The notes under the pieces were generated by a model. It did no database searches, was not told the origin of the DNA, and saw only the letters and a program-made list of their open reading frames with translations. Of a DNA stretch of 64,000 nt, positions 8,857 to 16,738 are shown piece by piece. Each line of letters begins with the position of its first letter. The stretch's first letter is position 1. Source of the DNA: Woeseiaceae bacterium (lineage in GTDB: Bacteria; Pseudomonadota; Gammaproteobacteria; Steroidobacterales; Woeseiaceae). The position numbers and the translations under genes are program-made. The stretch spans positions 496,356 through 560,355 of the forward strand of contig JAJFKT010000026.1 of NCBI GenBank assembly GCA_021773075.1, read 5' to 3'.

Positions 8857-10107
8857 ATGGAAGCGCAGTACATTTACATTGGTCTCGCAGCCGCGTTCGG
8901 ACTCTTCATGGCCTGGGGCATCGGTGCAAACGATGTCGCGAATGCGATGGCAACGTCCGTCGGTTCCAATGCGCTGACGATCAAGCAGGCGATTCTTGTC
9001 GCCGCAGTATTCGAATTTACCGGTGCGGTTCTCGCGGGCGGCGAAGTTACTTCGACTATTCGTAAGGGAATTGTGGATGCGGACCTGCTTGTGGGGGAGG
9101 AGCACCTGCTTGTTTACGGTATGTTGGCTGCCTTGCTAGCTGCGGGTACCTGGTTGCTAATCGCGTCAAGGAATGGCTGGCCGGTTTCAACAACGCATTC
9201 CATTGTCGGTGCGATTGTCGGTTTCGCAGCGGTCGGAATCGGCATTGATGCGGTGCAATGGAGCAAAGTTGGCACCATTGTAATCAGTTGGGTTGTCTCG
9301 CCAGTTACATCCGGCCTTATCGCTTTCATGATTTACATGAGCGTGCAGAGGTTGATTCTGCATCAGGAGGATCCGCTCGAAAAAGCGAAACGCTGGGTGC
9401 CCGTTTATATGTTTTTCGCGGCATTTACGATTACGCTCGTCACGATACTCAAAGGCTTGAAGCACGTTGGCCTCGATCTGGAATTAGACGACAGCTACCT
9501 GCTTGCGGTCGCTATTGCGGCGGCAATTGCTGTTCTGGGCAAGGTCCTTATCGCTCGAATCCAACCGGATAAGAAAGCGGATAAAAAACAGCATTTCCAT
9601 ACTGTTGAGCGTGTATTCGGTGTCCTTATGGTCGTGACAGCTTGCGGTATGGCTTTTGCACACGGCTCCAACGATGTCGCGAATGCAATTGGACCTCTCG
9701 CGGCCGTAATTGGCATCGCGACGACTGGATCAGTTGCCGCAGAATCAGCTCTTCCATTGTGGGTGCTGGTGATCGGAGGTGCGGGCATCGTTTTCGGTCT
9801 GGCGACTTACGGTCGTCACGTTATTGCAACCGTCGGCAAGAAAATTACTCAATTGACGCCGAGTCGCGGTTTTGCAGCCGAACTGGCTGCCGCAACGACC
9901 ATCGTTATAGCGTCCGGTACGGGAATTCCTATATCAACAACTCATACACTGGTGGGTGCAGTGCTTGGTGTTGGCCTGGCCCGTGGCATTGAGGCCATTG
10001 ATCTGCGTGTTGTGTCGCGAATTCTCGTTTCATGGGTGGTCACTATCCCAGCGGGTGCATTGCTCGCAATTACTTTCTTCTTCATATTCAAAGCCGTTTT
10101 ACCTTAG
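8857..10107 (+). CDS. Inorganic phosphate transporter, PiT family
   Basis: A polytopic inner-membrane protein of 416 residues that takes up phosphate driven by H+ or Na+. It has the duplicated PiT signature: GANDVANAMATSVGS near residues 23-37 and HGSNDVANAIGPLA in the second half, each followed by a second half-signature (STTHSIVGAIVG and STTHTLVGAVLG). Between the halves is a charged cytoplasmic loop rich in lysine (RIQPDKKADKK). The ATG at 8857 is six bases after GGGAG (8846-8850); the in-frame ATG at 8851 touches that site and is less likely. It is cotranscribed with the DUF47 gene. Confidence 0.93.
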   Translation: MEAQYIYIGLAAAFGLFMAWGIGANDVANAMATSVGSNALTIKQAILVAAVFEFTGAVLAGGEVTSTIRKGIVDADLLVGEEHLLVYGMLAALLAAGTWLLIASRNGWPVSTTHSIVGAIVGFAAVGIGIDAVQWSKVGTIVISWVVSPVTSGLIAFMIYMSVQRLILHQEDPLEKAKRWVPVYMFFAAFTITLVTILKGLKHVGLDLELDDSYLLAVAIAAAIAVLGKVLIARIQPDKKADKKQHFHTVERVFGVLMVVTACGMAFAHGSNDVANAIGPLAAVIGIATTGSVAAESALPLWVLVIGGAGIVFGLATYGRHVIATVGKKITQLTPSRGFAAELAAATTIVIASGTGIPISTTHTLVGAVLGVGLARGIEAIDLRVVSRILVSWVVTIPAGALLAITFFFIFKAVLP

Positions 10108-10114
10108 GAAGCAC

Positions 10115-11863
10115 ATGTCATATTGCGCCAGACTATTCGCCGCCCTGGTCGTATTTTATTTGCCGGTTTTAACGGCCGCCCAGGTCGCCAATAATGCGGT
10201 CATTCGCTATGAGGACTTGCAGCACCCCGTGCTCGGTTCATCTGGAATGGTCGCGGCGCAAAACAGACAATCGGCGGCCGTCGGCGCAGCCGTTCTGGCT
10301 GACGGTGGTAGTGCCGTTGATGCAGCCATCGCAACCGGATTTTCACTGGCAGTAACGCTACCTCGGGCTGGCAATTTGGGTGGCGGCGGCTTCATGCTGA
10401 TTCACGATGCCGAATCCGGTGAGAACAGTGCGATCGACTACCGTGAAAGAGCGCCGCGGGCCGCGACCCGAGACATGTACCTCGATGAAAACGGTGACGT
10501 CGATACCAATCGCTCGCGCTTTAGTCATCTTTCGTCCGGCGTGCCTGGCACAGTTAGTGGCTTCTATTTTGCACATCAGCGTCACGGCAGCTTGCCTTGG
10601 AAGCGGCTACTGCAACCCGCTATCGATCAGGCCAGAAACGGTATCGTCGTTAGCTACGACCTGGCAGAAATGTTACGCACGCGGCAGGCACGGTTGTGTA
10701 ATAACTCAGCAGCTTGTGGCTATTATTACAAGCCCGGCGGCCTTCCCTATGAAGTAGGCGAGGTATTGGTGCAGACCGACCTCGCGAATACGCTGGAGTT
10801 GATTGCAGAGCAGGGAGCGGACGGATTCTACAAAGGCGAAGTCGCCGCGAAAATCGCCGCGGAAATGGAGCGCGGTGGTGGTTTGGTCGATGCAGCGTCA
10901 CTGGCGGACTACAAACCCGAGCTGAGACCGGCGTTGTCCGGAACGTATCGCGGCTACGACATTGTCACCATGCCGCCAACCAGCTCCGGTGGTGTGCATA
11001 TTCTCCAAATGCTCAATATTCTTGAACATTTTCCGCTAAGAGAATTAGGTGCGAGCAGTGCGGCGAATGTCCACTTGCTAGCCGAAGTCGCGCGCCTTGC
11101 GTATGCGGACCGGTCGAAACATCTTGGCGATCCGGATTACTTCGAGGTACCCGCTGAATGGTTAACGAGTAAGAAATACGCGCAGCAGCTGGCAGCCACG
11201 ATTGATCCAGCGAAGGCTCGGTCATCGGATGATGTCGCCCCCGGGGTAGCGCCCGTCTTTGAAAGTGAAGACACCACACATTTCTCAGTGATGGACGCTG
11301 ACGGCAACGTCGTCTCGAATACATACACAATGAATTTCTCGTTCGGCTCCGGCATCGCCGTACCCGGTGCCGGTTTTCTGCTGAACAATGAAATGGATGA
11401 TTTCTCTGCAAAGCCGGGTGTGCCGAATGCTTTCGGCCTCCTCGGTGGAGAGGCGAACGCAATTGAAGCCGGAAAGCGTCCGCTGAGTTCCATGTCGCCG
11501 ACGATTGTGTTTGCCGAAGGCGAAGCGTGGTTTGCCACCGGTAGTCCGGGCGGCAGCCGTATCATTACATCGGTGCTGCAATTGATCGTCAATATTATCG
11601 ATCACGAAATGAACTTCGCTGAAGCCGCGGCCGCACCGCGAATGCATCATCAATGGTTTCCCGATGTGTTGCAGCTTGAATCCGGATTTAGTCCGGACAC
11701 GATCAGGCTGCTCGAAGAACGCGGTCACAACGTACAAAGTTCGAGATCGTCGATGGGCAGCACACAGACAGTTGGCTATCGGGATGGTGTTTTCCGTGGT
11801 GCGTCGGACCCCCGGCGTCCCAATGCCGGGGCTGTTGCCGTGGGAGATAATACGCCGCAGTGA
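10115..11863 (+). CDS. ggt: Gamma-glutamyltransferase (glutathione hydrolase)
   Basis: GGT hydrolyses or transfers the gamma-glutamyl group of glutathione and related peptides in the periplasm. The 582-residue precursor has a signal peptide (about 1-22, ending ...LTAA), and cleaves itself in front of the catalytic threonine: Thr387 in DTTHFSVMD matches the autoprocessing site, giving large and small subunits. RAGNLGGGGFM, ERAPRAA, PPTSSGGVH and the PLSSMSPT segment are further family marks. AGGA at 10106-10109 overlaps the stop of the transporter gene and sets this ATG; an upstream in-frame extension lies inside that gene and is not used. Its stop overlaps the next start (GTGA). Confidence 0.93.
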   Translation: MSYCARLFAALVVFYLPVLTAAQVANNAVIRYEDLQHPVLGSSGMVAAQNRQSAAVGAAVLADGGSAVDAAIATGFSLAVTLPRAGNLGGGGFMLIHDAESGENSAIDYRERAPRAATRDMYLDENGDVDTNRSRFSHLSSGVPGTVSGFYFAHQRHGSLPWKRLLQPAIDQARNGIVVSYDLAEMLRTRQARLCNNSAACGYYYKPGGLPYEVGEVLVQTDLANTLELIAEQGADGFYKGEVAAKIAAEMERGGGLVDAASLADYKPELRPALSGTYRGYDIVTMPPTSSGGVHILQMLNILEHFPLRELGASSAANVHLLAEVARLAYADRSKHLGDPDYFEVPAEWLTSKKYAQQLAATIDPAKARSSDDVAPGVAPVFESEDTTHFSVMDADGNVVSNTYTMNFSFGSGIAVPGAGFLLNNEMDDFSAKPGVPNAFGLLGGEANAIEAGKRPLSSMSPTIVFAEGEAWFATGSPGGSRIITSVLQLIVNIIDHEMNFAEAAAAPRMHHQWFPDVLQLESGFSPDTIRLLEERGHNVQSSRSSMGSTQTVGYRDGVFRGASDPRRPNAGAVAVGDNTPQ

Positions 11864-13149
11864 CGGCCGTTGATCCCAAGGTCCTGTCACTGGCAGCACG
11901 TCGCTATGCGATGGTCATTCTTGCCATCGTCTACATGTTCAATTTTGTTGATCGGACAATTCTCTCGATCTTGTTGCCATCGATCCGGGAAGAATTCGAT
12001 ACCAGCGACGCGTTTCTTGGCTTTCTCAGCGGCACGGCGTTCGCAATTTTTTACACATTGCTCGGAGTTCCTATCGCCCGATATGCGGAGCGGTGCAATC
12101 GTCGCAATCTGATCGCAGCCGCAGTCGCGATTTGGAGCCTGATGACGGCTGCATCGGGCATGGCGGCAAATGTGCTTCATCTGACACTCGCACGCATAGG
12201 CGTTGGGATTGGCGAAGCTGGTTGCAGTCCTCCGGCACACTCGATGATCGCAGACTACTATCCGCCGGAAAGTCGATCGACAGCAATGGGCTTTTATACG
12301 ATCGGGATTTCAGCCGGGATAATGCTGGCGTATCTTGCCGGCGGCTGGGTCACACAAAATATCGGGTGGCGCGAGGCATTCTTTGTAGTTGGCCTGCCGG
12401 GACTCGCGCTCGCGGCATTGGTTCGATTCACATTGGTGGAGCCACGGCGTGGTCTGTCGGAAGGCCGCGAGATCGGCACAATTCAGCTCGGACTTGGACA
12501 AGCGGTACGTTTCCTCCTGGATCGGCCGTCGTTCTGGCATATGGCTATCGCGGCGGGCCTGTCGTCTTTCGTCGGCTACGCGGTCATCAATTTTCTACCG
12601 AGTTTTATCGATCGAAGTTTTGGTATTGGCAGGGCGCAAATTGGACTATGGCTCGGCCTGATCCTGGGAATTGCAGGTGGGAGTGGTTTTTTTCTGGGCG
12701 GGTACATTGCCGATCGTCTAGGGCAAGGTGGGCAAAAGCGTTCTTTGACATTCATATCCATCACGGTGCTCGTTTCCGCGGTACTGCTGGCACTGATGTT
12801 TCGGGCAGAATCCTGGACGATGGTTTTGCTGCTGTTTGTTGTGCCCGCAATTACAATGAATGTGTATCTGGCACCGGTGCTTTCACAAACGCAGAGTCTG
12901 GTGCCTCTGACTATGCGCGCGACCGCATCTGCACTGGTGTTATTGATCATAAATATCATCGGCCTCGCGCTGGGGTCGTGGATTACCGGCATGATCAGCG
13001 ACGGGCTGGAGGCGCGCTTGGGCGATGAATCCATTCGTTACAGCTTGTTGCTGGTCACGGTTGTCATTTTGCCTTGGGCGTCATGGCACTTCTATCGCGC
13101 CGGAAAATGGATCGACCAGGATCTGGCCCGCGCAAACGAGCGTACTTGA
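11860..13149 (+). CDS. Major facilitator superfamily transporter (spinster-like)
   Basis: A 429-residue, twelve-helix MFS permease. The N-terminal FNFVDRTILSILLPSIREEF, the loop 2-3 basic motif (ARYAERCNRRNLI) and GIGEAGCSPPAHSMIADYYPPESRS resemble the spinster-like branch, which in bacteria is often annotated as uptake of organic acids or lipids; the substrate here is unknown. The GTG start overlaps the stop of the gamma-glutamyltransferase gene by four bases, so the two are translationally coupled. A role in moving a product or substrate of that enzyme is possible but unproven. Confidence 0.88.
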   Translation: MTAVDPKVLSLAARRYAMVILAIVYMFNFVDRTILSILLPSIREEFDTSDAFLGFLSGTAFAIFYTLLGVPIARYAERCNRRNLIAAAVAIWSLMTAASGMAANVLHLTLARIGVGIGEAGCSPPAHSMIADYYPPESRSTAMGFYTIGISAGIMLAYLAGGWVTQNIGWREAFFVVGLPGLALAALVRFTLVEPRRGLSEGREIGTIQLGLGQAVRFLLDRPSFWHMAIAAGLSSFVGYAVINFLPSFIDRSFGIGRAQIGLWLGLILGIAGGSGFFLGGYIADRLGQGGQKRSLTFISITVLVSAVLLALMFRAESWTMVLLLFVVPAITMNVYLAPVLSQTQSLVPLTMRATASALVLLIINIIGLALGSWITGMISDGLEARLGDESIRYSLLLVTVVILPWASWHFYRAGKWIDQDLARANERT

Positions 13150-13151
13150 GC

Positions 13152-13203
13152 TTGTCGCGTTAGGGTTCGTTCGATTATATTGTGAATTCTGGATTCATAA
13201 TAT
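13152..13203 (+). promoter_or_regulatory. Promoter and operator of the IclR-family gene
   Basis: TTGTCG (13152-13157), an 18-base spacer and TATATT (13176-13181) form a reasonable sigma70 promoter. Overlapping the -10 box is an inverted repeat, ATATTGTGAAT (13177-13187), spacer TCTGG, ATTCATAATAT (13193-13203), with arms matching at 10 of 11 positions. It ends nine bases before the regulator start codon, so bound protein would block transcription. The placement suggests autoregulation by the IclR protein encoded next. Confidence 0.7.
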
Positions 13204-13212
13204 GGACCTGTC

Positions 13213-13968
13213 ATGCGTGATCAGGCACCGCCCAAAGGGGCGCAAGCCGCGCTTAGAGCGATCCGGCTATTGAAACTTTTCACTGTCGAGGCGCCGGAGT
13301 TGCAGTTGGCGGAGATAAGCGCCTTATCCGGTTTGAACAAGACTACAACGCATCGGCTTCTGCAGGCATTGCTTAGCGAGGACCTGCTTGACCGCAATCC
13401 CGGAACAGGCTCGTACCGACTCGGGCCGGGTATGATGGCGCTCGGCGTTCAGGCGCTGTCGAGCAATGACCTGCGCCTCCGTGCGAGGCCGCTGTTGCGT
13501 CGTCTTGCCGATGAGACGGGTGAAACCGCAACGCTTGAAATTCCGATCGACGATACGATGTTGATTCTGGATGAAGTCACCAGCAAACACTTTCTTGGTG
13601 CGTCCGGTAATGTCGGCACTCGCTGGCCTATCCATGCCACATCAACAGGCAAGGCTCTGATTGCCTTCGACCAGGGTGGTCCGAATCGGCTCGGGGAGAC
13701 GCTCGCCGCGCTTACGCCAAAGACGATCACTGAGTTCGCACTCCTCGAAAAGGAGCTCGGTGATATCCGGCGGCGGGGGTTTGCCGAGGTTGTCGATGAG
13801 CTTGAGGAGGGCTTGTCAGGCGTTGCTGCCGTGGTCAGAGGAGGAATGGGCGAGGTGTTGGGTGCCTTGTCAATCTGTGGACCCAGTCAACGTATGTCCG
13901 AAAACCGCCGAGCGCAGCTGGGTGTCACACTTTGTACGGTCGCAAATCGCCTTCAGCCTCGGTACTGA
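13213..13968 (+). CDS. IclR-family transcriptional regulator
   Basis: A 251-residue regulator with the IclR winged helix-turn-helix near the N-terminus (LAEISALSGLNKTTTHRLLQ, then a YRLGPGMMALG wing and linker) and a C-terminal ligand-binding domain containing RWPIHATSTGKALIAF and RRRGFAEVVDELEEGLSGVAA, both diagnostic of the family. IclR proteins are usually local repressors of catabolic or transport genes. The strong inverted repeat directly upstream is a likely operator. Neighbours are an MFS transporter before it and an NhaC-type antiporter after it, either of which could be a target. Confidence 0.92.
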   Translation: MRDQAPPKGAQAALRAIRLLKLFTVEAPELQLAEISALSGLNKTTTHRLLQALLSEDLLDRNPGTGSYRLGPGMMALGVQALSSNDLRLRARPLLRRLADETGETATLEIPIDDTMLILDEVTSKHFLGASGNVGTRWPIHATSTGKALIAFDQGGPNRLGETLAALTPKTITEFALLEKELGDIRRRGFAEVVDELEEGLSGVAAVVRGGMGEVLGALSICGPSQRMSENRRAQLGVTLCTVANRLQPRY

Positions 13969-14020
13969 TTACGCTCCTCGTGATAAGATTCGTGCCATCT
14001 ATCAGCGCAGGAATAATAAT

Positions 14021-15907
14021 ATTAATACTCGCAAGCGGGTCTTTCGATACCGACTAACAATCGCAGCCGCCGCAAGTTTTTTCACCGCTGCCTTTTCCTT
14101 ATCGGCTAACGCCATTGAGATCGAGACTCCCGCAGTCGCATTGACCAATGTAGGGATGGACTACGCGGTTACTGCCGCGGTACCAGGAGAAGCGGTTAGC
14201 ATCACGATCGATGGCAAGACCTTCAGCGCCAATGCCGACGAGAGTGGGAATGCAGCGTTCACCGGGATCGCGATCGCTACAACGGGCTCAGCCGCCGTGA
14301 CCGCAAGCAGCGGTCACGCTCAGGCAATCACCGATGTCCGCGTAATTCCAGGCTGGGTCTCAGTTTTACCAGCCGTATTGGCGATAGCAATCGCTCTGAC
14401 TCTACGCAATGTAATTCCAGCCTTATTGGTGGGGCTGTGGCTCGGCGCGACGGCGCTGCAGTCGTTCAGCCTGAAAGGCTTTGGCGTCGGACTGCTGGAT
14501 ACGTTTCAGGTGTACGTAAGAGGTGCACTGGCCGATTCGGATCGAGCGTCGATCGTACTATTCACAATGATGATCGGCGGAATGGTCGGAATCATCACGC
14601 GCAACGGCGGCATGGCCAGTATCGTTCGCTCAATTGTCAGCCGAGCCAAGACGGCTGTGGGCGGCCAGGTCGCCGTCTGGTTGATGGGGCTGATGATTTT
14701 TTTCGATGACTATAGCAACACACTGGTCGTTGGTAATACCGCCCGCTCGCTGACCGATCACCTGAAGATTTCGCGCGAGAAGCTCGCATACATCGTGGAT
14801 TCGACCGCGGCTCCGGTTGCTTGTATCGCATTAATCACAACCTGGATCGGTTATCAAATTGGCCTTATTGATCAGTCACTTGGGTCTATTCCCGGTTTGG
14901 CTGATTTGCAGGCTTATTCGGTATTTATCCAGTCAATTCCATACAGTTTCTACCCAATTCTAGCGATCGTCTTCGTCTTGCTGATTTCCTCGACAGGCCT
15001 CGATTTCGGCCCTATGTACAAAGCCGAAGTCAGGGCGCGTGGTGGTCAGGTTAAACCAACGATGGAAGAAGCTTTGCCAGCACTTGAAGGTGAAGAGCTT
15101 ACGCCAAAAGACAATATTCCTTTGCGTGCGTTTAATGCTTTTGTGCCCATTATCGTGATGATTATTGCGTTGGCCGCAAGTCTTATTGCGCTGGGTGAGG
15201 GCGATTCGCTGACACGAATTCTGGAAACAACGGAACCCTACAAAGCGATGATGTATTCGTCTTTTGTGGGCGTACTCGTCGCGGCTTTGTTGACGATTGG
15301 CCAGGGAATATTGTCGGTACACGAAACAATCGATGCCTGGTATGGGGGTCTCCGAGCGACGCTGTTCGGCATGATTATTCTGGTATTGGCCTGGTCGCTG
15401 TCGGATGTGACTGCCGGGCTCAATACCGCGTCGTATCTCGTAACACTACTTGCGGATTCACTACCGGTTGCCCTGATACCGGCGATAGCGTTCATTCTCG
15501 CCGCTATCACAGCGTTTACAACGGGTACCAGCTGGGGAACGATGGCGATCCTGATGCCGCTCGTAATTCCACTTGCCTGGGCTGTGATGCTTGTGAACGG
15601 TATTGCTGATCCAGGTGGCATGCATATTTTGTATTCTTCAGTCGCCTGTGTGCTTGCCGGTGCGGTTTGGGGAGATCATTGTTCACCGATTTCGGACACG
15701 ACGGTACTGTCATCGATAGCGAGTGGTTGTAATCACATTGAGCATGTTCGAACACAATTGCCGTACGCGTTATTGGTCGGAGTCGTGGGACTGTTGATCG
15801 GAACCATCCCGGGTGGATTCGGTCTGCCACCGTGGATCTCACTGCTTGCAGGTGTGGCCATTTTGTATGCGATTTTGAGGACGATCGGGCGTCGCGCCGA
15901 AGCCTGA
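14021..15907 (+). CDS. NhaC-family Na+/H+ antiporter with exported N-terminal domain
   Basis: The antiporter part (from about residue 110) has the NhaC-family core: FFDDYSNTLVVGNTARSLTD, VDSTAAPVACIALITTWIG, TGTSWGTMAILMPLVIPLAW and GAVWGDHCSPISDTTVLSS. In front lies a signal peptide (NTRKRVFRYR basic region, hydrophobic core, cleavage after SANA) and about 75 residues resembling a small beta-sandwich. No ATG, GTG or TTG fits the signal peptide. ATT at 14021 is eight bases after AGGA (14009-14012) and gives a textbook leader of the form Met-NTRKRVFRYR, so I use it; the nearest standard codon upstream is a GTG near 13922 inside the iclR gene, which would make a 45-residue n-region. Substrate specificity beyond the family is unknown. 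Confidence 0.8.
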   Translation: MNTRKRVFRYRLTIAAAASFFTAAFSLSANAIEIETPAVALTNVGMDYAVTAAVPGEAVSITIDGKTFSANADESGNAAFTGIAIATTGSAAVTASSGHAQAITDVRVIPGWVSVLPAVLAIAIALTLRNVIPALLVGLWLGATALQSFSLKGFGVGLLDTFQVYVRGALADSDRASIVLFTMMIGGMVGIITRNGGMASIVRSIVSRAKTAVGGQVAVWLMGLMIFFDDYSNTLVVGNTARSLTDHLKISREKLAYIVDSTAAPVACIALITTWIGYQIGLIDQSLGSIPGLADLQAYSVFIQSIPYSFYPILAIVFVLLISSTGLDFGPMYKAEVRARGGQVKPTMEEALPALEGEELTPKDNIPLRAFNAFVPIIVMIIALAASLIALGEGDSLTRILETTEPYKAMMYSSFVGVLVAALLTIGQGILSVHETIDAWYGGLRATLFGMIILVLAWSLSDVTAGLNTASYLVTLLADSLPVALIPAIAFILAAITAFTTGTSWGTMAILMPLVIPLAWAVMLVNGIADPGGMHILYSSVACVLAGAVWGDHCSPISDTTVLSSIASGCNHIEHVRTQLPYALLVGVVGLLIGTIPGGFGLPPWISLLAGVAILYAILRTIGRRAEA

Positions 15908-15950
15908 ATCGTATGGACAAGCGCAGTAACGAGCCCGAATCGGCGTCCGG

Positions 15951-16670
15951 TCAGGCGGCGCTACGCGGTTTCCAATCGGCCGGCATATCGCCGGGCAAGA
16001 ATACGTTGATAATCAGATTGGCAATCTCATCCAGCGTTTCGGGCGTATCGATGTCGATGTTGCTTGAAGCCTTTAGTTCGTTGCCAAGCGCTAGCAATCC
16101 GCCTGATGACAGACGAATCATATTAAATAGCAAGGCCGGATTGCCTTTCGGCGCGACTCCCAATTCCTGCAACTTCGTAATCATGCCGAATGTTGAGTCA
16201 AAAAGTGGTTTTAGATGTTGCTCGACTAGCCAGTTGAGCCGCGGGTTTGGATAGCTGGCTTCCTGCACCATGACTTTGTGCAGGGCAGGCTGACTTTTTG
16301 CATAGCGTACGTAGGCGAAGATCATCGCTGACATACGCTCTTTCGGCGTCATGCTCTTATTCTTTTCAAATGACTGTGCCAAAGACCGCGTAAAGGCACT
16401 AAAAATGTGATCCGCGGCGGTACGCCACAACTGATCCTTATTTTTGAAGTGATAAGTGATCAGCGGATGATGAACCCCGGCGCGTTCGGCTATATCGCGC
16501 GTCGAGGTTCCCTTAAACCCGTTTTCGGAGAACGCCTCAACCGCAGCGTCAAGAAGTTTTTGCTGAGTGACTATGCTGCGTTGTTGCTGCTTTCGAACTG
16601 GTTGTTCTTGTTTTTCAACGGTTTCTTCTGACACCAAAGCTATCCCAAACTGGAAACTAACGATCACCAT
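15951..16670 (-). CDS. TetR/AcrR-family transcriptional regulator
   Basis: A 239-residue regulator. The helix-turn-helix is clear: LDAAVEAFSENGFKGTSTRD, then IAERAGVHHPLITYHFKNKDQLW. The C-terminal domain has the MTPKERMSAMIFAYVRYAKSQPALHKVMVQEA region seen in TetR proteins with ligand pockets; the ligand is not identifiable. The ATG at the 5' end has no ribosome-binding site; a GTG twelve codons in (complement near 16632-16634) follows GGGA at good spacing and may be the real start. The gene is downstream of the receiver-TonB gene on the same strand, separated by 68 bases that hold an inverted repeat. Confidence 0.9.
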   Translation of the reverse strand: MVIVSFQFGIALVSEETVEKQEQPVRKQQQRSIVTQQKLLDAAVEAFSENGFKGTSTRDIAERAGVHHPLITYHFKNKDQLWRTAADHIFSAFTRSLAQSFEKNKSMTPKERMSAMIFAYVRYAKSQPALHKVMVQEASYPNPRLNWLVEQHLKPLFDSTFGMITKLQELGVAPKGNPALLFNMIRLSSGGLLALGNELKASSNIDIDTPETLDEIANLIINVFLPGDMPADWKPRSAA

Positions 16671-16705
16671 AACGGTAATTGATCTTTTGGTCCAGTTAGG
16701 GAAAA

Positions 16706-16728
16706 TAATTTACCGTATTGGCAAATTA
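16706..16728. promoter_or_regulatory. Inverted repeat in the tetR promoter region
   Basis: TAATTT-N11-AAATTA has perfect six-base arms and lies 36-58 bases before the upstream ATG of the TetR gene read on the minus strand. AT-rich palindromes in this position are common autorepressor sites, but the arms are short and the match could be chance. Confidence 0.3.
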
Positions 16729-16738
16729 CCAAATGTGG

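Noticed and set aside
13661..14020. Upstream in-frame extension of the NhaC-type gene into iclR
   Set aside because: It lies inside the IclR gene in another frame and would put over 100 odd residues before a clear signal peptide.
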